A DNA stretch of 62,382 bases from an uncultured Collinsella sp. GTDB lineage: Bacteria; Actinomycetota; Coriobacteriia; Coriobacteriales; Coriobacteriaceae. Below are positions 53,088 to 61,104 of this stretch, one piece after another. The position numbers and the translations under genes were made by a program. Within the stretch, counting starts at the first letter, position 1. Every line of letters starts with the position of its first letter. The notes below the pieces were generated by a model that worked only from the letters and a program-made list of their open reading frames with translations, had not been told where the DNA came from and did not search any database. Location of the stretch: positions 1 through 62,382 of the forward strand of contig CAUGKA010000001.1 in the NCBI GenBank assembly GCA_959599615.1, in the 5' to 3' direction.

Positions 53088-53429
53088 CTAGAGTCTCCAG
53101 GCCTTTGTCGTATAACGCATGATGTCAAGAATGTCGGCCTTGATGTTTGGCGGCAGGGCTTTGAAGAGCGATAGATATTCGTCTTCCTGAGCAGTAAAAA
53201 ACGCAGGGCTTCCGTCTGGATCTTTGGTATAGCCAAGGATATCGTTGGGCGTGCATCCAAAGAGATCGCACAATGCAACAATGCGGTCCTCTCCTAGTTT
53301 TGCTCGACCTGTTTCCCATGCACTATATGTCGCCTTGCTAACGCCAAGACTGTCCGCAATTTGAAGCTGAGTAAGCCCTGACTTTTTGCGGATTCTGGCG
53401 AGTGCGGTATGTTTATTGGTCACATCCAT
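53088..53429 (-). CDS. XRE-family HTH regulator
   Basis: A 113-residue Cro/CI-type regulator. The HTH is ARIRKKSGLTQLQIADSLGVSKATYSAWETGRAKLGEDRIVALCDLFGC (residues ~9-56). The C-terminal part is short and helical (FFTAQEDEYLSLFKALPPNIKADILDIM), a typical dimerisation tail. It is divergent from the Hsp70-like gene and shares its intergenic region, so it is the likely repressor of the chaperone/translocase operon. The ATG at 53429 is preferred to an upstream TTG. Confidence 0.9.
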   Translation of the reverse strand: MDVTNKHTALARIRKKSGLTQLQIADSLGVSKATYSAWETGRAKLGEDRIVALCDLFGCTPNDILGYTKDPDGSPAFFTAQEDEYLSLFKALPPNIKADILDIMRYTTKAWRL

Positions 53430-53481
53430 GTCGCTCCCGTCTGATATCAAGAGCAACTTTGCATTTCGGTGCCGGTCAAAT

Positions 53482-53539
53482 GTCTAATTGGATTGTCCTT
53501 AGGTGCAATAATTGACATAAAGTCTAATTTGAATAAACT
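53482..53539 (+). promoter_or_regulatory. promoter and repeated box before the Hsp70-like gene
   Basis: GTCTAATT occurs at 53482-53489 and again exactly 40 bases later at 53522-53529. Between them is -35 TTGACA (53512-53517); TAAACT at 53534-53539 is a -10 candidate with a 16-base spacer. The second box lies in the spacer and would block RNA polymerase, as expected for a repressor operator. Confidence 0.55.
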
Positions 53540-53576
53540 CAAAACCAATATAAATAGACATCGAGGAATGGTGGCT

Positions 53577-55136
53577 ATGGGGAGAGTTGTTGGAATCGAT
53601 CTTGGGACGACCTATTCGGCCGTCGCTGTGTTGGGAGACGATGGACTTCCCGAAATACTGAAGAATGCGGACGGAGAACCGACTACACCTTCGGTTGTTT
53701 TATTCCAATCATTTGACGGAAAAGACGAGCCGCTTGTTGGAACGATGGCCAAGCATTCGGCGGCAAGTGATCCCGATAATGTTGTCCAGTTCGTTAAACG
53801 GCAGATGGGAAATCCGGATTGGAGATTCGACTCCGACTCGGGCGTTTCCTACTCTGCAGAAGAGGTTTCCTCCCTTATTATCAAAAAATTATTGCAAGAT
53901 GCCGAGCAGGCACTTGGAGAAGAAGTATGCGGAGCCGTGATTACGGTTCCCGCATATTTTGATGATGCAAGAAGAACTGCGACAAAGCAGGCAGGTGTAA
54001 TTGCGGGCACCAAAGTGCTTCGCGTGTTGAATGAACCGACGGCCGCAGCCCTTTCCTTTGGTCTCGATACCGAGAAGAACGGCGTCACGCTTGTCTATGA
54101 TCTGGGCGGCGGAACGTTCGACGTGACGCTTCTTAAGATAGAGGACGGTTGCTTTACGGTTATCGGAACCGATGGCGATAGGAACTTGGGCGGATTCGAT
54201 TTCGATAACGCTCTCATGTCGTTTGCAGCGGAAGAGCTTTCGAAGCAGGGGGCGGGTAATGTTCTTGAGGATTATCTGATAAGCGCTGAGCTTCGCGAGA
54301 AGTGCGAAATGGTGAAGCGCACTCTCTCGAACGTGGCAAAAGCCAACCTTCACATTTCGAAAGACGGAAAGCCCTATCGCGTAACTATTACGCGCGAAGA
54401 TTTCGAACGCGTAAGCAAGTCGCTTCTAACTCGAACAAAAGAACTGGTTGAGGATGTGCTCGAAGACACTGGCTATTCATGGTCGCAGATCGACCATGTG
54501 GTTCTTGTGGGCGGTTCGACGCGTATGCCGATGGTGCACAAACTGATTGAAGAAATATCGGGAATGAAGCCTGAGCTCGGGGTAAATCCTGATGAGGCTG
54601 TTGCCATGGGAGCCGCCGTTCAGGCAGCGATAGAGATGGAGTCTAGTCTTGATGAGGCGGGTTTACCGAAGGATGGTTTGCCTGACATGCCCATCTTCGA
54701 GGTCCCGAGCGTTGTCATCACCGATGTGACATCGCAACCTTTGGGGGTTGTGATGCTCGATAAGGATGGCAAGGATTACAACGAGGTCGTGATTCCGAGG
54801 AATTCGCCCGTGCCGGGAAGTTACTCACAAGATGCAGCGACGGTCTGTGAAAACCAATCATGCGTCAACGTCCAGGTGACGCAGGGCGATGACCCTGATT
54901 TGAACTATGTGGTAATCATCGGATCTAAAGAGATACCGCTTCCCGCTGGCCTGCCCAAGAGTTCTCCCATCCGCATCGTCTATGAATACGACAAAGAACA
55001 GACAGTGCACATCCGTCTATATGACGGGGAGAACGGACGACTGTACGGTGAGTTCGAAATCGACCGCGTGGCGAATATGGACGAGCGGCAACTTGATGCT
55101 GCCGTTAACAAGATGAAGAACATCGAGATCGGATAG
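53577..55136 (+). CDS. Hsp70 (DnaK)-like chaperone lacking the helical lid
   Basis: A 519-residue Hsp70-family protein. The nucleotide-binding domain is complete: VVGIDLGTTYSAVAV (residues 4-18), DLGGGTFDVTLL (175-186) and VVLVGGSTRMPMVHKLI (near 310). After the linker (VVITDVTSQPLGVVML) a beta substrate-binding-like domain follows, but the protein ends soon after, without the ~100-residue alpha-helical lid of DnaK (~600-640 residues). It is therefore not the housekeeping DnaK, and no HrcA or CIRCE is near. It opens an operon with J-like and GrpE-like partners, 8 bases before the next gene. A possible upstream ATG at 53568 exists; GAGGA fits 53577 better. Confidence 0.9.
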   Translation: MGRVVGIDLGTTYSAVAVLGDDGLPEILKNADGEPTTPSVVLFQSFDGKDEPLVGTMAKHSAASDPDNVVQFVKRQMGNPDWRFDSDSGVSYSAEEVSSLIIKKLLQDAEQALGEEVCGAVITVPAYFDDARRTATKQAGVIAGTKVLRVLNEPTAAALSFGLDTEKNGVTLVYDLGGGTFDVTLLKIEDGCFTVIGTDGDRNLGGFDFDNALMSFAAEELSKQGAGNVLEDYLISAELREKCEMVKRTLSNVAKANLHISKDGKPYRVTITREDFERVSKSLLTRTKELVEDVLEDTGYSWSQIDHVVLVGGSTRMPMVHKLIEEISGMKPELGVNPDEAVAMGAAVQAAIEMESSLDEAGLPKDGLPDMPIFEVPSVVITDVTSQPLGVVMLDKDGKDYNEVVIPRNSPVPGSYSQDAATVCENQSCVNVQVTQGDDPDLNYVVIIGSKEIPLPAGLPKSSPIRIVYEYDKEQTVHIRLYDGENGRLYGEFEIDRVANMDERQLDAAVNKMKNIEIG

Positions 55137-55144
55137 GAAATCAG

Positions 55145-56257
55145 ATGGAAGAATTTGTCGACTACTACGGAATCCTTGGACTGCAAAAGGACGCCTCGAT
55201 TGAGGATATCGAAGAGGCGATCAAGAAAACCAGAAAGCGCTTCAGGCGCCTCGAGGGCTCGCCCGATGCGGAGCAAAGAACGAGCGCTGAGAAAATGATG
55301 CAGCGCTTGAACGAAGCGGATGAACTGTTCCACGATGAGGTGCGTCGTGGTAAGTACGATGCGTCGCATGACGCAAACAAGAGGGAAGTCGGGCGAGAGC
55401 CCCATGGCGAGAGCCCAATGTCGAGAACCTCGGGAAGAGACTGGGTCGCAGACGCAAAAGCGTATTATGAGGCGGGCCAATATACAAATGCGTTCCATTC
55501 AGCTTGCGAAGCTGTTCGAGCTGACGCGTCTGATGGGTCGGCTTGGTTGTGGCGCGCGCGTGCTTCCCAATTGCTTGATAAATATGACGATGTCATTTTC
55601 TCAACATCCGAGCTGCTTAAGTTGGATTCGGACGACGTGTATGCTCGAAAGCTACTGGCATTTGCATACTACATGACCGATGAATATGAGAAAGCTGAAT
55701 CTCAGCTTCTTGTTGCTCAAAAGATTGACCCGTCGGATTACTTGATTTTGGCGCTGCTCGCCGATGTGAGGTACTACAGAGGTCAGTATGACGTGGCCCT
55801 GCAAATGTGCCGCAACCTTTACGAGGCCCATCCGGATTCTGAAATCGTTAGAAATTCGTTGTGCCGTTGCCTCCGACATGATGCGGAAGACAAGATGAGT
55901 TCGCAAGGGAGCAAAGTTTGCTTCGCCAATTTGAAGCAGGTTGAATATGTAGAAAAAGTAATAGCGGAACTAGATTCTATGGGGAAAATAAATAGCGAAA
56001 CAGCAAAATGGGTTGTGCAAATGCGCGGAATGACCGAGTGGGCACGCAAGAGGCACTTTGTAAATCAGGAAGATATTGGCAAAGCGATAATCGGTTTCAT
56101 TGTGCTGTTCTTTATACTCGCCGCTGTTGGTGCTGTGTATGTCTTGATTTACGTGGCGATCGTTGTTGTTGTGGTCATGTTTGAAGTGTTTCCCGAAGGA
56201 TGGCGGATTAACAAGCGAAATCTAGGAGATGCCGCTTGGAAAACAGGGCTTCAATAA
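55145..56257 (+). CDS. membrane J-like/TPR protein lacking the HPD motif
   Basis: A 370-residue protein. Residues 6-75 resemble a J domain (DYYGILGLQKDASIEDIEEAIKK ... MMQRLNEADELFHDEVRRGKYD). The loop that should hold HPD reads KRFRRLEGSPD, so the His-Pro-Asp triad is not conserved in place. TPR-like helical repeats fill about 100-250 (DAKAYYEAGQYTNAFHSACEAV; ALLADVRYYRGQYDVALQMC). One or two membrane helices near 315-345 (IIGFIVLFFILAAVGAVYVLIYVAIVVVVVMF) anchor it, with a short basic C-tail. It is probably a membrane adaptor for the Hsp70-like protein. Its TAA overlaps the next ATG (TAATG). Confidence 0.8.
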   Translation: MEEFVDYYGILGLQKDASIEDIEEAIKKTRKRFRRLEGSPDAEQRTSAEKMMQRLNEADELFHDEVRRGKYDASHDANKREVGREPHGESPMSRTSGRDWVADAKAYYEAGQYTNAFHSACEAVRADASDGSAWLWRARASQLLDKYDDVIFSTSELLKLDSDDVYARKLLAFAYYMTDEYEKAESQLLVAQKIDPSDYLILALLADVRYYRGQYDVALQMCRNLYEAHPDSEIVRNSLCRCLRHDAEDKMSSQGSKVCFANLKQVEYVEKVIAELDSMGKINSETAKWVVQMRGMTEWARKRHFVNQEDIGKAIIGFIVLFFILAAVGAVYVLIYVAIVVVVVMFEVFPEGWRINKRNLGDAAWKTGLQ

Positions 56258-56703
56258 TGGATGTACGGTGGGACCAGGCACTGGACGGCTTGGACAGCGA
56301 TCGCCGGGCAATTATTGACTGCGCCGCACAGCTCAAGACGTCCCTCGCGTCTCTCAAATCAGACTCAAACAAAATCAAAGACCTGGCTACTGGCGAAGCT
56401 TTTGCAACGTTGTTCACCGAGTTGTTGTTGGCAATTGACAGATTTAGGTCCGAACCTCTATCGGAGGATTTGCGAACCTCGATTGTGGATGAAGTCATCG
56501 AGACGTGCGGTCATTACGGGCTTGAGCGGGTTTCGTGTGCAGGGAAGGTCAACTTGCGGGAGCATGAAGTCGTCGGATTGATTAAGACGTACGACGCATC
56601 AAAAGACGGGGAGATTGCCCGGGTGGAACGGGATGGATATAGGCTTGGCGTAAGGCTTCTTCGCCCGGCGCGAGTAGTTGTCTTTCGGTATGAAGAGGGC
56701 TGA
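56257..56703 (+). CDS. GrpE-like nucleotide-exchange factor (short)
   Basis: A 148-residue protein. An N-terminal ~60-residue helical region is followed by a C-terminal beta-domain segment strongly like GrpE: GEIARVERDGYRLGVRLLRPARVVVFRYEEG (compare GY.L..R.LRPA.V.V of GrpE). The usual long paired helices are shorter than in a ~190-residue GrpE. Position after the Hsp70-like and J-like genes supports a dedicated exchange-factor role. The ATG at 56257 shares a base with the preceding stop; its own TGA overlaps the next ATG (TGATG). Confidence 0.75.
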   Translation: MDVRWDQALDGLDSDRRAIIDCAAQLKTSLASLKSDSNKIKDLATGEAFATLFTELLLAIDRFRSEPLSEDLRTSIVDEVIETCGHYGLERVSCAGKVNLREHEVVGLIKTYDASKDGEIARVERDGYRLGVRLLRPARVVVFRYEEG

Positions 56704-59408
56704 TGGCCAATATGTCGTTGGAAGAGACCTATGCCGAAATGAGGCAAGCAGTCAGCGAGGTCAAGGAATGCCAAGCTCGCCTGCTGGGAGCTTGTGAATC
56801 CCAATCTGTCTCCGTTGACATGTGGTTGAAGGTGACGTTGACGGAGAAGCAGGAGGCGAAAACACGGGCCCTCAACAAAATCAATCACCGTGAAAAACGA
56901 CGCAGCGCCCTTTCGAAAAAGCGCGTGCAGGATACCGTTGACGAGTTACTGGCGATCGAGGAAGGCTCCGCCCTTAACGCCGCCGAGTATATCCAGATTG
57001 GATCGATGTCGAAAACTTCAAAACGTGACGATTTGTTTACGGTGCCCTTTATCGTTCCGTTGCTTGGTCACGGCAATATCGTGATGTCGGTTTCAGGCGA
57101 GGGCTGCATTTCAGACGGGGTAGTGCGCGAGGTAGAGGCCAAGACGCTTTTATCGACTTCAGCGTCGCAAGTTGAAATCATTAGTTTTGACCCGGCACTC
57201 AAAAACATCGAGGCTCCTTTTTCGACGATTGGCCGGAACGGGCAAGGCGAGGCAGCGGTCAGGTATTTGCATTCGAGAGGCGAACTCGATGCCTTACTTA
57301 ACGAGCTGACCGACCGTGTGACGCAAATCAACAACGAGTTGCTGTCAGACGATGAGAGCCTGGCGGTATATCACCAACGGGTCGGAATGCCGGTCGAGAA
57401 GTACCAGCTCGTTGTGATCCACGATATGCCGATGGGAATGGCTGCCGAGCAATACGACCGTATCTGCTCGCTGATGAAGGCGGCCCCAAAGGCAGGCACT
57501 TCTTTCCTAATGATACAACCTAAGATGGACGACTTGCCCAAATGGTATTGCGAGAAGAAACGTTCCTATCCTGTTTCGGAGCGTCTCGAACTATTCTCGG
57601 GCAGTCATGCCCGATGGCTGGGTCACGATGGCTACGATGTTGAGCTCTATGAGCTTGACACGATTGAATCGGCGCAAGCCGCCGAGCGGATGGCCCGATC
57701 AGCGGCAGAGCTGCGGTTGCCCGAAGTAAAGATCGAGTCGGTGCTTCCCGCGGAGTATTGGATGGAGACGAGCGAGGACGGAGTCACGTTCTCGCTGGGT
57801 CTGCGTGGAACCCAGACGGTTGATGTCACGATTGGCTCGAATGAGACTCAAAGACATAATGCACTGATAACCGGCGCGGTCGGACAGGGTAAATCGAATC
57901 TGTTGAAAGATATCATCTACGGTTTGTGCGCCAGGTATTCTCCCGACGAGTTGGAACTCTATCTGTTTGATTTCAAAGAGGGCGTTACCCTGTTTCCCAT
58001 GGCTCCCACGCCGGATTCCCCCGAGTATCTACCGCAGGTAAAGGCATTTGGGCTTGAGGCCGATGAAGACTTTGCCATGGATGTGCTGAATTCCATAGCC
58101 GCCGAGGCCAAACGGAGGGCCGCTGCGATCAAGCCTTACGGAGATAATCTGCTCAAGTATCGGCGCAATAGCGGGAATAAGATGCCGCGTATCGTTGTGG
58201 TTATTGATGAGTTCCAGCTATTTCTAGAAGGCGCGAGAGGCAAGGAAGCTTGTGAACTTTTGGAACGCATCGTTCGCCTCTATCGTGCATACGGCATTCA
58301 CGTGATATTGGCGTCACAAAGTATCGGCGGGATAACCAATCTTGCCATTTCCCAGGGCAAGTTCTTCGCACAGTTTCCTATCCGTATCGGACTGAAAAAT
58401 TCGCCGGCGGAGTCGCGGGCGACTTTCGGACCCTTTAACGAGGCGGCTGCTAGTCTAAGGTTCAGGGGACAGGCGATTCTGAACGAAGATTACGGAAATC
58501 CGAGCGCAAATGTGACGGTGCTTACGCCGTTTGCTGAGGATGCCACGTTGGACAGTCTCAGGAACAAGTTCTATGCAATGCCAAATGAGCACCTTGATGA
58601 ACCGGTGGTTTTCGACGGAAGCACTCTGCCGGAGTTGACTGAGGCCCTCCTTGAGCAGAACGACATAGATTCAGGTAACGTGCCGAGCGCCTTGCTTGGT
58701 CGGGGTGTTTCTGCTGGGTTGGCACCGATATATTTCCCGTTTGAAAGAGCTGCGGGAAGCAATATCGCTCTTGTGGGCAGGGGAACGCTGCCAGGGCTCG
58801 GTGATCTTCCGAATTCTGTCGATCTTGCGGCGTGCGTTATGGAAACGCTTGTTTTATCGCTTGCACGCTATGAGCGAGGCGCTGAGTTTGCTGTAGTGGA
58901 GGATGGCGCGCGCCATGTTTCTAATTCGACTCTGGAGATATGCGCTCGTGCGGGGGTTTCTCCGGAGGTCGTGCCTTCGGACGAAGCGGCTGCATGGATT
59001 ACCAATTGTCTTCAGAGAAATGATGTCGGGGAAGAATGTGGGCGGGAGCGGTTTGTGTTGGTGCCGAATGCGGACTCACTAGGATCTTTCGACTTTGGTG
59101 CTCAGCAGAAGATTCAAAAGGTATTCCGCGAGGCTCCTATGCACGGAATCCACTTTGTCTGCCATTGGCAAAACCCCGTAGCGCTTTCAGCGCAGTTGGG
59201 TTCATCGGGACTGTCGTCTTTTGACGGCGTGGCGTGTCTGTTTGGCTCGAATGTCGCAGCGAAGCAGCTGGATGGCCCGCTGTGCCAGTGGAACGGGCAA
59301 GAAAACCGGGTCCTTTACAAGGAGGCTTCTTCGGGACGTCCCTCAATGAAGCTCATGCCCTTTGTCGCAACGCGATTATGGAGGAGGGGCGACGATGAGC
59401 AGGGATGA
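56703..59408 (+). CDS. FtsK/SpoIIIE (EssC-like) ATPase without membrane segments
   Basis: A 901-residue ATPase. Residues ~1-90 form an N-terminal coiled coil. A middle region has no clear family match. The FtsK/SpoIIIE domain has a Walker A GAVGQGKSNLL (about 391-401) and a Walker B RIVVVIDEFQLFL near 496-508, with ILASQSIGG and an FPIRIGLKNSPAESRATFG arginine-finger region. A second, degenerate ATPase-like domain covers about 640-900 (SNIALVGRGTLPG in place of a P-loop). Two tandem FtsK-like domains, the second inactive, recall EssC of type VII secretion, but there is no membrane helix or FHA domain. Probably a hexameric protein or DNA translocase. Confidence 0.85.
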   Translation: MANMSLEETYAEMRQAVSEVKECQARLLGACESQSVSVDMWLKVTLTEKQEAKTRALNKINHREKRRSALSKKRVQDTVDELLAIEEGSALNAAEYIQIGSMSKTSKRDDLFTVPFIVPLLGHGNIVMSVSGEGCISDGVVREVEAKTLLSTSASQVEIISFDPALKNIEAPFSTIGRNGQGEAAVRYLHSRGELDALLNELTDRVTQINNELLSDDESLAVYHQRVGMPVEKYQLVVIHDMPMGMAAEQYDRICSLMKAAPKAGTSFLMIQPKMDDLPKWYCEKKRSYPVSERLELFSGSHARWLGHDGYDVELYELDTIESAQAAERMARSAAELRLPEVKIESVLPAEYWMETSEDGVTFSLGLRGTQTVDVTIGSNETQRHNALITGAVGQGKSNLLKDIIYGLCARYSPDELELYLFDFKEGVTLFPMAPTPDSPEYLPQVKAFGLEADEDFAMDVLNSIAAEAKRRAAAIKPYGDNLLKYRRNSGNKMPRIVVVIDEFQLFLEGARGKEACELLERIVRLYRAYGIHVILASQSIGGITNLAISQGKFFAQFPIRIGLKNSPAESRATFGPFNEAAASLRFRGQAILNEDYGNPSANVTVLTPFAEDATLDSLRNKFYAMPNEHLDEPVVFDGSTLPELTEALLEQNDIDSGNVPSALLGRGVSAGLAPIYFPFERAAGSNIALVGRGTLPGLGDLPNSVDLAACVMETLVLSLARYERGAEFAVVEDGARHVSNSTLEICARAGVSPEVVPSDEAAAWITNCLQRNDVGEECGRERFVLVPNADSLGSFDFGAQQKIQKVFREAPMHGIHFVCHWQNPVALSAQLGSSGLSSFDGVACLFGSNVAAKQLDGPLCQWNGQENRVLYKEASSGRPSMKLMPFVATRLWRRGDDEQG

Positions 59409-59982
59409 TTTGTACGAAAGGTATCTGTCCGAAGCAGAACGATTTCTGAAATCGGAGGCGTTGACCGCCCAGCTTGTTAAGCAGGAGTGTGATCGTTGTG
59501 ATCGGGAGTCGACCTCTGCGAGGAACATGGCGGGCAAAAAGAAAGCGGAGATAGATCGCCTGGCGCATCAAGCACAGGAGGCTTTTTTACAATTGTCTAA
59601 ACGACTTGCGGGGAGTCACGCGAAGGACGTCGGCGCTGCGCTTCCGAACATGGTAAGACCGATTGCGTCGAATGAAGACGCTGCCGAGCTTGCCTCTTCG
59701 TTATCAGGGCTTATCAAGAAAATCGATTGCTATATCGAGGTGATTGAAAAAGATACGTCTGTGAACGAGTTGAGTCAGCGATCTTCAAATGCACTGGATG
59801 CTCGACGGGCGGCTCTTGACCGGAAGCGTCTTCTGGTGGAAGAAGAAAAGGCGATGCTGGATCCTCTTCCCGTTAAAGCCGAGGAGTCGAAAGGCGGCTG
59901 CCTTTCTCAGGCGGCGGTTCTATGCGCGTGCTGTATTGGGGTAATTTCGCTTATTGCGAATGTGCTATTTGGGTTGTTGTGA
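59395..59982 (+). CDS. coiled-coil protein with C-terminal membrane anchor
   Basis: A 195-residue protein with long coiled-coil character (YERYLSEAERFLKSEALTAQLVKQECDRCDRES ... KKIDCYIEVIEKDTSVNELSQRS) and a single hydrophobic C-terminal helix (AAVLCACCIGVISLIANVLFGLL) that ends the protein, so it is tail-anchored with its bulk in the cytoplasm. GGAGGAGGGG precedes the ATG at 59395, inside the end of the ATPase gene (14-base overlap). It may link the soluble ATPase to the membrane. No family recognised. Confidence 0.72.
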   Translation: MSRDDLYERYLSEAERFLKSEALTAQLVKQECDRCDRESTSARNMAGKKKAEIDRLAHQAQEAFLQLSKRLAGSHAKDVGAALPNMVRPIASNEDAAELASSLSGLIKKIDCYIEVIEKDTSVNELSQRSSNALDARRAALDRKRLLVEEEKAMLDPLPVKAEESKGGCLSQAAVLCACCIGVISLIANVLFGLL

Positions 59983-60000
59983 CAACGGAAAGGAACAGAA

Positions 60001-60264
60001 ATGAGTCAGAACATCGGCCAGCTCGTTGCAGAGCTGAACGCGTTGGTGTCGAAGATGGAGACGCAGCGAGGTGTGTGCGTCACGGTGGCGGACGATCTCG
60101 ATTCACTGCACGACATGCTTAACGCGGCAATGGAAGGAACAAATTCGACCGCTCAAAATGAGGCGGTTGGTCAGCTTGGAGCGGCAGCGGCAAAGCTGCT
60201 CGAAGCGGGTGGCCTTATCAGTACGGCATGCGATGTGGTCAGCACGTATGCAAGCTCGCTCTAG
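60001..60264 (+). CDS. 87-residue helical protein, ESX-like in size only
   Basis: A small protein predicted to form a two-helix hairpin (MSQNIGQLVAELNALVSKMETQRG ... AVGQLGAAAAKLLEAGGLISTACDVVSTYASSL), with a Gly/Asn/Thr turn near residue 45. Size, helical pattern and neighbourhood next to an FtsK/EssC-like ATPase resemble WXG100/ESAT-6 substrates, but neither a WxG turn nor the YxxxD/E tail signal is present. AAAGGAAC precedes the ATG. It could be the exported substrate or a structural subunit. Confidence 0.7.
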   Translation: MSQNIGQLVAELNALVSKMETQRGVCVTVADDLDSLHDMLNAAMEGTNSTAQNEAVGQLGAAAAKLLEAGGLISTACDVVSTYASSL

Positions 60265-61081
60265 GCGTTTATGGGTGGCGCGGTGGCTCGTCTCCGCGCT
60301 TGCCGTTTTCTTGTTCGGCTTGGGAATTGTTCTGGTTGGTCGTATTGGCGTGAGAAAGGTCGTGAAATCCAGCGGAAGCAATTGCGTGCTGGCGGCTTGT
60401 GCAGATGGTGTTGGAGATGTGCTTGATATCTGCAATGCGAGAGTTGCTGACACGGTTTCAGGGGTTGTAGAGCAAGACGAATCTCGCTCTTCGTCCATCG
60501 ATGGGAGCTCGGAATTTCAGCCAAGCATTCAAGAACGGTACTACGCCGACTTGGCGCATGGGCCTAAGGGTCCTGAGTTTCAGAAGTACATCGTTTTGCA
60601 CGATACGGAGGGCGATTCTTCCCCTGAAAGTGTCATCGATTGGGGGGAGTCCAACGGCAATAAGGTAGCGGCTCATTTTGTTGTTGGAAAAGATGGGTCG
60701 ATCGTTCAATGTGTGCCTCTCGATCAAATCGCGCACCATGCCGGTTTTGGCGATGCTGGGAAGAACGAGCAGTATGGAACAATCGATGATTCGAGAGATG
60801 ACAAGGTCGGAACGTTACCGATAGGGGGAAGCTATCCCGATTACGGCATGAACTCTTATTCCGTTGGGATTGAGATGGTCCATGTTGGAGGATCGGGCAA
60901 TTACCCCGAAGAGCAGCTTATCGCTGTCGACGGTCTAATTGCGTATATCGATGAGTACTACGGGTTCAAGAGCCAGATTATCGACCACAAGGCGTGGCGG
61001 ACGGGAAATTCGGATACATCGGCGGAATTCTCATCATATCTGTCGAACTATCAAGAATATCGACGTCATGTTGATGGCTAA
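60248..61081 (+). CDS. membrane-anchored N-acetylmuramoyl-L-alanine amidase (Amidase_2)
   Basis: A 277-residue protein. One N-terminal helix (LWVARWLVSALAVFLFGLGIVLVG, residues ~8-31) anchors it, followed by a ~60-residue linker. The amidase domain spans about 95-265. Zinc ligands are likely His118 in IVLHDTEG and His247 in IIDHKAW, with Asp256 eight to nine residues later; IAHHAGFGD and YSVGIEMVHVG complete the site. It would cut the amide bond between MurNAc and the peptide stem outside the membrane, opening the wall. The ATG at 60248 overlaps the previous gene by 17 bases. Confidence 0.82.
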   Translation: MQARSRRLWVARWLVSALAVFLFGLGIVLVGRIGVRKVVKSSGSNCVLAACADGVGDVLDICNARVADTVSGVVEQDESRSSSIDGSSEFQPSIQERYYADLAHGPKGPEFQKYIVLHDTEGDSSPESVIDWGESNGNKVAAHFVVGKDGSIVQCVPLDQIAHHAGFGDAGKNEQYGTIDDSRDDKVGTLPIGGSYPDYGMNSYSVGIEMVHVGGSGNYPEEQLIAVDGLIAYIDEYYGFKSQIIDHKAWRTGNSDTSAEFSSYLSNYQEYRRHVDG

Positions 61082-61104
61082 AAGACAGGTTGAAAGGGGA
61101 GACA

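Noticed and set aside
53577..56703. Housekeeping dnaK-grpE-dnaJ operon
   Set aside because: Order differs, Hsp70 lacks the lid, the J-like protein lacks HPD and a Cys-rich domain, and no HrcA gene or CIRCE element is present.
56703..60264. Canonical type VII (ESX) secretion system
   Set aside because: No EccB/C/D/E or EsaA/EssA/EssB homologues, no membrane helices or FHA domains in the ATPase, and no WxG motif in the small protein. Only a distant relationship is suggested.
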